A stretch of 64,000 nt of DNA from Notolepis coatsorum (taxonomy: Eukaryota > Chordata > Actinopteri > Aulopiformes > Paralepididae), in NCBI GenBank assembly GCA_963971535.1, contig OZ020589.1:79976878-80040877 (forward strand), in the 5' to 3' direction. How positions within the stretch are numbered: position 1 is the first letter of the stretch; each line of letters opens with the position of its first letter. Under the pieces are notes generated by a model. The model made no database searches. It had not been told where the DNA came from and saw only the letters and a program-made list of their open reading frames with translations. The translations under genes were made by a program, and so were the position numbers. Shown here one piece after another: positions 59,093 through 64,000 of this stretch.

Positions 59093-60164
59093 CAGATTCT
59101 TTATAACCCCAGAGCTGAAGGGAAAATATGCACCAACACAAATAGCATGCTGGAGGATGTGTGGGAAGGAGGGGGCAAATCACACGCACATATTCTGGGG
59201 ATGTCAGAAGCTGAAGGGGTATTGGGAGGAGATAGGGGAGGCAATGATCAGAATATTAGGACACGGATTGCCACAAACGGGACTGGTGCTGTACTTAGGA
59301 GACCTGACACACGAGGGAATACAGGGGGGGGACAAATATTTAATAAAGATAATGTTGATATCGGCCAGAAAAGCAATAACGAGACTGTGGTACAAGGAAG
59401 ACCCACCGACAATAGCACAATGGGTAGGAATAGTAGAGGAGATACAGGATATGGAGAGGATAACGCACATGCTGAGGCTACAGGAAGAGAGATTTGGGGA
59501 AAGATGGGGAAAGTGGGAGGATTATAAAGGGAACGAAAACGACATCACAGGAAGAACCAAATGCAACACAAGAAGGCGAAGGGTAAAGGAGGAAAGAAGT
59601 TCAAGGAGGGTCTCTGAACCCATGTCACACACTTTTGCTTTAGTTAGTATTTTATAATTTTTTTTTTTTTTTGGGGTATTACAATTGTTTTATGTTTTTG
59701 TACTTTACTATTTATGTCTGTTTAACAGTGTTATATTAATATTCAGGGATGATGTGGTTTGTGTATGGGTGAATCAAAAGGCAAAGAGAAAGTTAATAAA
59801 AAAAAATAAAAAAATAAAAAAGGACGAAGGACGAAGGATAAGGGAAGAAAGAAGCTCAAGGAGGGTCTCTGGACCCATATCACACATGCATGCCTTAGTC
59901 AGTATTTAATATTTTTGAGTAGGAATTACATTTTTATACCTGTTTAAGGGAGGTACACAATCAGCCTTTGTATTAAGTACCTGGAAAACAACTGTAGTGG
60001 AACCAGACAACTAACCATGATACCCATGTAACCATTTATGTGCACTGTTTTTTTAATTTTTTTATTGTGTTGTTAGTTTCCTTTTTCTTTTTTCTGTAAG
60101 TGCTGTTTGTCTAAAAGTGTTAATACAAATTTAAGTTAAAAAAAAAAAAAAACAGGGACAGGTA

Positions 60165-60232
60165 ATCTCCCGCATCACTGGCCTTACCCCCGCCTACGTG
60201 CCAGTCACGCGGGTGGCGGGTTTGGCATCACA
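60165..60232 (+). other. Continuation of the LINE target site
   Basis: Sequence right of the LINE's target duplication. It belongs to whatever unit carried the GC-rich ORF before the LINE inserted. No separate feature recognised. Confidence 0.3.
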
Positions 60233-60470
60233 ATGCCAAAGAGCTGCTGTGTTATGTTTTGTACTAATAACTAAATCAAAAATCAAAATCGCAAATTTTA
60301 TATAATACCAGCTGATGCATCACGGAGGATAAAGTGGCTGGCGGCTATCAAGAGGGCACATGTAGAAGCAGACGGGAGTCTATCAAAGCAGACACTGGTC
60401 CCCCAAGTCAAATCATACGTATATCTGCTCTACCCATTTCATAACAGGTGAGAATAAAGAACAAATATTT
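60233..60470 (+). pseudogene. THAP zinc-finger domain, decayed
   Basis: The frame starts MPKSCCVMFCTNN, then after a TAA continues NRKFYIIPADASRRIKWLAA and IKRAHVEADGSL. In a second frame it reads YICSTHFITGENK. These are the parts of a C2CH THAP domain: the C..C pair near the start, the tryptophan of the KWLAAIKR helix, and the C-x2-H-F ending. One stop and one frameshift break it. THAP domains occur in host proteins and in P-element- or Kolobok-type transposases; I cannot tell which this was. Confidence 0.65.
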
Positions 60471-60511
60471 ATATCGTAAATTACTTATTGGCTGTAAAGG
60501 AAGCTGTAAAC

Positions 60512-60741
60512 GGGGAGCTCCAGTAGCTCACCGCGTATCTCGGCGCTATTTCGGCGTTGGGCACAACCGTGCGCGTCACGGATCTGGGGTACACGAGTTC
60601 GACTCCCGGACTCGCCGTATTTTCTCAGAGTGTCTTCCCCCGATCTATACCCCATTCAACCTGTTTCTGTCGGTCATGCTTGACCAGAAAAAGCGATAAA
60701 CGCTAAAAGAACCAGCTGTCTGGTCAAAGTAAAAAAAAAAA
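60512..60741 (+). mobile_element. SINE family C, second copy
   Basis: It begins GGGGAGCTCCAGTAGCTCAC, has GAGTTCGACTCCCGGACTCG, TGTCGGTCATGCTTGACCAG and a poly-A end. The 16-bp duplications AAAGGAAGCTGTAAAC are at 60496-60511 and 60742-60757. Confidence 0.9.
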
Positions 60742-60833
60742 AAAGGAAGCTGTAAACAGCAGTTAGCTGCTAGCTTCGCCATATAGTCCATATAGTCCAT
60801 TCAGATACTTGGCGCGACCCCGAGTCAGTCGCC

Positions 60834-62060
60834 ATGGGTTTTGCTCAGCAACGAATGTGCACATTTATAGTTATTATGTTTGTTTTTACTACTTTTTTTA
60901 TCGAAGCATCACTGGCGGGGACGTCATACGACCGTCAGTCACTTATTGACCTAAACTCCGGACTCAAAGGGGAGTTTAGAGACACTTTATCATGCCAAGA
61001 ATGGCCATCGGAGATCAGGCAGGACAAAGACAACGCGGGAGACAAAGAAGGACACAAGACAAAGAAAAAACACAGGGGGAAGAGGAGCGGGATCAGATTA
61101 AGATTAAGGAAATCTGCTTACCGTCCGGCTATTCCATCCATCTTCCTAGCGAATGCCCGTTCGCTAGAGAGTAAGATGGATGATTTACGTGCACGGGTCC
61201 GATTCCAGCGAGAGATGAGGGAATGCAATATCCTGTGCTTCACCGAGACCTGGCTGAAACCAGTGACTCCCGATCACAGCATCTCTCCCTCCGACTCCTT
61301 CACCATCTTCAGAGCGGATCGTACAGAAGCCTCCGGGAAGAGCATCGGCGGGGGGCTATGCCTTATGACCAACAACGGCTGGACTAGCCCCGGGGAAGTG
61401 AAGATACTCTCCCGTTCATGCTCTCCCGACATGGAACACATCACGATCCAATGTCGTCCGTTCCATCTTCCGCGCAAATTCACTGCAGTGATAATGACTG
61501 CAGTGTACATCCATCCCCAGGCGAACGTCGGCAGGGCGCTAGGGGAACTACACGACCATCTGAACGCGCACCAGATCAAGCATCCGGACGCAGCCATGAT
61601 TGTAGCCGGGGATTTCAATCAGGCAAATCTGAAGAAAGTCATGCCGTCTTTCTTCCAGCACATCGTCTGCTCCACAAGGGGAGGAAATACACTCGACCAC
61701 TGCTACACCCCGTTTAGAGCCGGATACAAGGCTGTACCGGCTCCACCATTAGCGGGAGCAACAAACACGTCGGATCATGCCGCCATCTTTTTGGTCCCAG
61801 CGTATAAACAGAGATCACGTGACGCCGTCGTGTCACGTGAGGTAAAAAAATGGGACGACCAATCAGAGGCCACGTTTCAAGACGCACTAGATGACGCCGA
61901 CTGGGGAATGTTCAGGAGGAGTAACAGTGACGTCAGCGATTTCACAGACGCTGTAGTGTCATTCATAACAACACTGGCTGATACTATCGTCCCACAAAGA
62001 AGGCGAGGGTGTTCCCAAACCAGAAACCATGGGTGGACAGTACCATCAGAGCAGCCCTGA
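60834..62060 (+). pseudogene. CR1/Rex1-like LINE ORF, N-terminal part with AP endonuclease
   Basis: The frame opens MGFAQQRMCTFIVIMFVF, a hydrophobic start followed by SYDRQSLIDL, then a basic KTKKKHRGKRSG stretch. The endonuclease motifs are SIFLANARSLESKMDDLRAR, NILCFTETWL, MIVAGDFNQANLKKVMP, GNTLDHCYTPFRAGYK and TSDHAAIFLVP. The frame shifts near 62000, and the protein continues in the next entry. The element is CR1/Rex1-like by memory of fish copies. Confidence 0.85.
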
Positions 62061-62808
62061 ACTCTCGCACCACTGCTTATAACCGGGGCAGAGAGTCAGG
62101 AAACATGGAAGAGTACAAGACAACAGTCTACACTCTGCGCAAGGCTGTCAAACTTGCTAAGAGGACGTATGCCGACAAGATGGAGGCACAAATGGCACAG
62201 AATGACACAAGAGGCTTATGGCAGGGACTGAGGGCTATAACTGACTACAAAGTCAGCGCCCCCTCAATGGGGAGCGACGACGCCTCCCTTGCGGACCAGC
62301 TCAACACCTTCTATGCGCGGTTTGGTGCAAACAGTGGCACTGCTAGCCCAACGGCTAGTGACGTCACTGGTGCGCCGGCTGTTGTGGAGGGGGGGGGGCA
62401 TCCGCGGGGGGGGGGGAGACGCTCTCTCATTGACGGTACACAGTGTGAGAAGAGCATTTATGCAGGTGAACACCAGGAAGGCTGCTGGCCCAGATGGTAT
62501 AACAGGACGCATACTTAAGTCCTGTGCCAACCAGCTTGCCCCAGTGTTCACCGCCATATTTAATCAATCCCTGGCGGAGTCGGTGGTCCCTGCCTGCTTC
62601 AAGATGTCTACCATCATCCCTGTACCGAAGAAACCCTCCCCAACATGTCCAAATGACTACAGACCGGTGGCACTCACCTCTGTGGTCATGAAATGTTTTG
62701 AGAGGCTGGTCAAGGACCACATTTGTGCCTCCCTCCCCAGTGATATGGACCCTATGCAATTTGCATACAGGACAAACAGGTCCACTGACGACGCGGTCTC
62801 CCAGGCAT
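62009..62808 (+). pseudogene. CR1/Rex1-like LINE ORF, linker and start of RT, truncated
   Basis: The first part reads PNQKPWVDSTIRAALNSRTT, then GLWQGLRAITDYK and SLADQLNTFYARFG. A second frameshift falls in the G runs at about 62390-62416. The RT start follows: RKAAGPDGITGRILKSCANQ, DYRPVALTSVVMKCFERLVK and FAYRTNRSTDDAVSQ. The sequence then breaks off before the YADD-type catalytic box, so most of RT is missing. Confidence 0.85.
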
Positions 62809-63731
62809 AGGCGCCTCCGTAATTGAGCAGGCGAAGCGGGTGCTCTACCAGTATTGAACTTGGGGGAGCAAACTCGTCTCTTTGCTCCCTCACTTTTTGA
62901 TCATATGATATATCCCCCCCCCCCCATATATAAATATTATCTAACCATAACTATGTAATTTCAATCAAATTAATAATACGCAATGACACTTAATAGCAAG
63001 TTTTTAAGTTTCCAAAGACTGCGACACCCCCCTGTCCGATATGGTTTGATCCAGCCCCCAGCAGACAGAGCGGACGCGCACTCCAGTCTCACAGCGCTGC
63101 AGGCAGCCTCCAGGTGTAAACTGATACGCAGGCAGCGTGAACACTTTGTCACAACAGCAGGATCTTCCACTAAGTAAGTTCAGTTGTTCGAACAAACTAT
63201 TATGTTAGACATCATCTTTACTATTGAGTGGTATAACTTCTACCACGCAATACAATAAAATTGTTTCCTGGTCCGAAATGCCATCTGGTCAATAATAATA
63301 ACAAAGTTTCCCTCTGGTTGGCGTTAGCTTTAGTGCTAGCCGCTAGCTAACGTTGTCATATATCTAGATATGTGGTGTCGTCAGCTGGATAACGTTGACT
63401 TCGTTTGCAAATTTTAACGTTCGCTATGGCAGACGAGCAAGGCCGGATTAACGACGGCCGCGGCCCGTGGGCCTTTAGTGTTTTTATTATAATAATAATG
63501 CAATAAAAGTCTGAAAATGAAGGGATTATGTCCATGAGTGTCATTTTTAGAAATTAAGGCCTGCCTCTTATATAAGCCTCTCTAATAAAGGCCTGGTGCT
63601 CTTTGCAGCTGAGGTAAATAGAAGACCTGTCCTATATTTGAGGATTTACGGTAAATCAAGATGTTCAATTATCTTAAGGTACAATACCTGAAATGAAAAT
63701 GTGTGTGTGTGTGTCCAGCCAACCAGGTAAC
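62803..63731 (+). mobile_element. Possible 5' part of a hAT-like element
   Basis: It starts CAGGCATAGGCGCCTCC exactly where the LINE breaks off; a CAG start fits a hAT end. It holds a C run near 62918 and an AT-rich stretch, and leads into a transposase-like first exon. The right end would lie beyond the window. Confidence 0.4.
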
Positions 63732-63791
63732 ATGGCAGAAAAAAGAAAGAATACAGACATCGGAGCATTTTTCAGTACACCAAAACGCAAA
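63732..63791 (+). CDS. First exon of a hAT-like (ZMYM-type) transposase, partial
   Basis: ATG opens MAEKRKNTDIGAFFSTPKRK, a basic start with the IGAFF..PKRK pattern seen at the start of ZMYM1-like hAT transposases. It is followed by GTAAGA, a good donor. Upstream lies (GT)n and CCAG, a possible acceptor. The rest would be right of the window. Only 20 residues support it. Confidence 0.4.
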
Positions 63792-63867
63792 GTAAGAACC
63801 CTAGTAGCCTAATAGCTCAAAGACTTAAAGGGCGGGCTCCACAAATAATGGATTGCACGGTGTTAAT

Positions 63868-64000
63868 TGCACCCTTACTTACAATTCATTATGAATTGTA
63901 AATGGGGGACCCTGATGTAAACAAAACAAAAGTCTTTTTCTGGTCTGCATCCCCTTAACAATTGTGTGTATTGAGCCGTACTATATTGTACCCATTCTGC
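63868..64000 (+). mobile_element. Retroelement 3' tail family, copy at the right window edge
   Basis: CACCCTTACTTACAATTCAT, GGGGGACCCTGATGTAAACA and GTCTGCATCCCCTTAACAAT match 3034-3120 and 31704-31857. It is cut by the window edge. Confidence 0.75.

Larger units (their letters stand above)
54595..59657 (+). pseudogene. LINE ORF2 (AP endonuclease and reverse transcriptase), interrupted
   Basis: The endonuclease starts MMSLNVNGMNNAIKRGK, with VIFLQETHLV, YAPPES, ILICAGDFNVVL and ISDHSAIYLTV as AP-endonuclease motifs. RT has [84 protein letters not shown] and the catalytic FADDVIVY. The C-terminal CWRMC..HTHIFWGC motif is like the L1/Tx1 cysteine region. Breaks: TAA at 55561-55563, a LINE insertion at 55833-56919, TAA at 58671-58673, and a 67-bp insertion that keeps the frame. 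Confidence 0.88.
52297..60150 (+). mobile_element. L1/Tx1-like LINE, nearly full length (7.85 kb), 14-bp target duplication
   Basis: It has a 5' region, ORF1, ORF2 with endonuclease and RT, a 3' region with an internal duplication (about 59565-59650 against 59815-59910) and a poly-A tail (60138-60150). AACAGGGACAGGTA lies at both edges (52283-52296 and 60151-60164). It carries three later insertions: SINE C at 54382-54590, a truncated LINE at 55833-56919, and a 67-bp insert at 59021-59087. The original copy has one in-frame stop in ORF1 and two in ORF2, so it is young but inactive. Confidence 0.92.

Overview
This is vertebrate nuclear DNA, almost certainly from a ray-finned (teleost) fish. 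It holds two spliced, conserved protein-coding genes set in a dense bed of fish-type repeats: L2, L1/Tx1-like and CR1/Rex1-like LINEs, tRNA-derived SINEs, a Penelope-type GIY-YIG fragment, hAT, piggyBac/Kolobok-type (TTAA), Tc1/mariner and PIF/Harbinger elements, and many minisatellites. There are no operons, CRISPR arrays or bacterial signals.

The left part (3816-10962, minus strand) carries the first six coding exons of SMARCA5 (ISWI/SNF2H chromatin-remodelling ATPase). They run from the start codon to just past the first ATPase motif, and the gene continues off the left edge. The middle part (13538-41802, plus strand) carries what looks like the complete ten-exon coding region of USP38, a ubiquitin-specific protease. 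It reads as 1037 codons, every exon joins in phase with GT/AG borders, and the Cys/His/Asp catalytic boxes are present. The two genes are head to head, with about 2.6 kb between start codons. That interval holds a long inverted repeat, a CRE-like TGACGTCA site, a likely non-coding first exon of USP38 and an antisense L2 LINE.

From about 42.9 kb to the right end I see no host gene that I can defend. In order there are TTAA-type MITEs with a nested TA-type MITE, a tRNA-like SINE, a 73-bp minisatellite running into a degenerate hAT transposase, an unrecognised GC-rich ORF split by a nearly intact 7.9-kb L1/Tx1-like LINE, a decayed THAP domain, a CR1/Rex1-like LINE truncated in its RT, and the first exon of another hAT-like transposase.

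The most unusual structures are two tandem arrays that sit exactly on USP38 splice junctions. The exon 9 donor is repeated about 19 times in 32-bp steps, and the exon 3 acceptor is preceded by three near-copies. Several transposon insertions can be proved inside the window by target-site duplications, and two of them by paralogous empty sites. Everything here comes from reading and translating by eye; family names rest on remembered motifs, not on a search.
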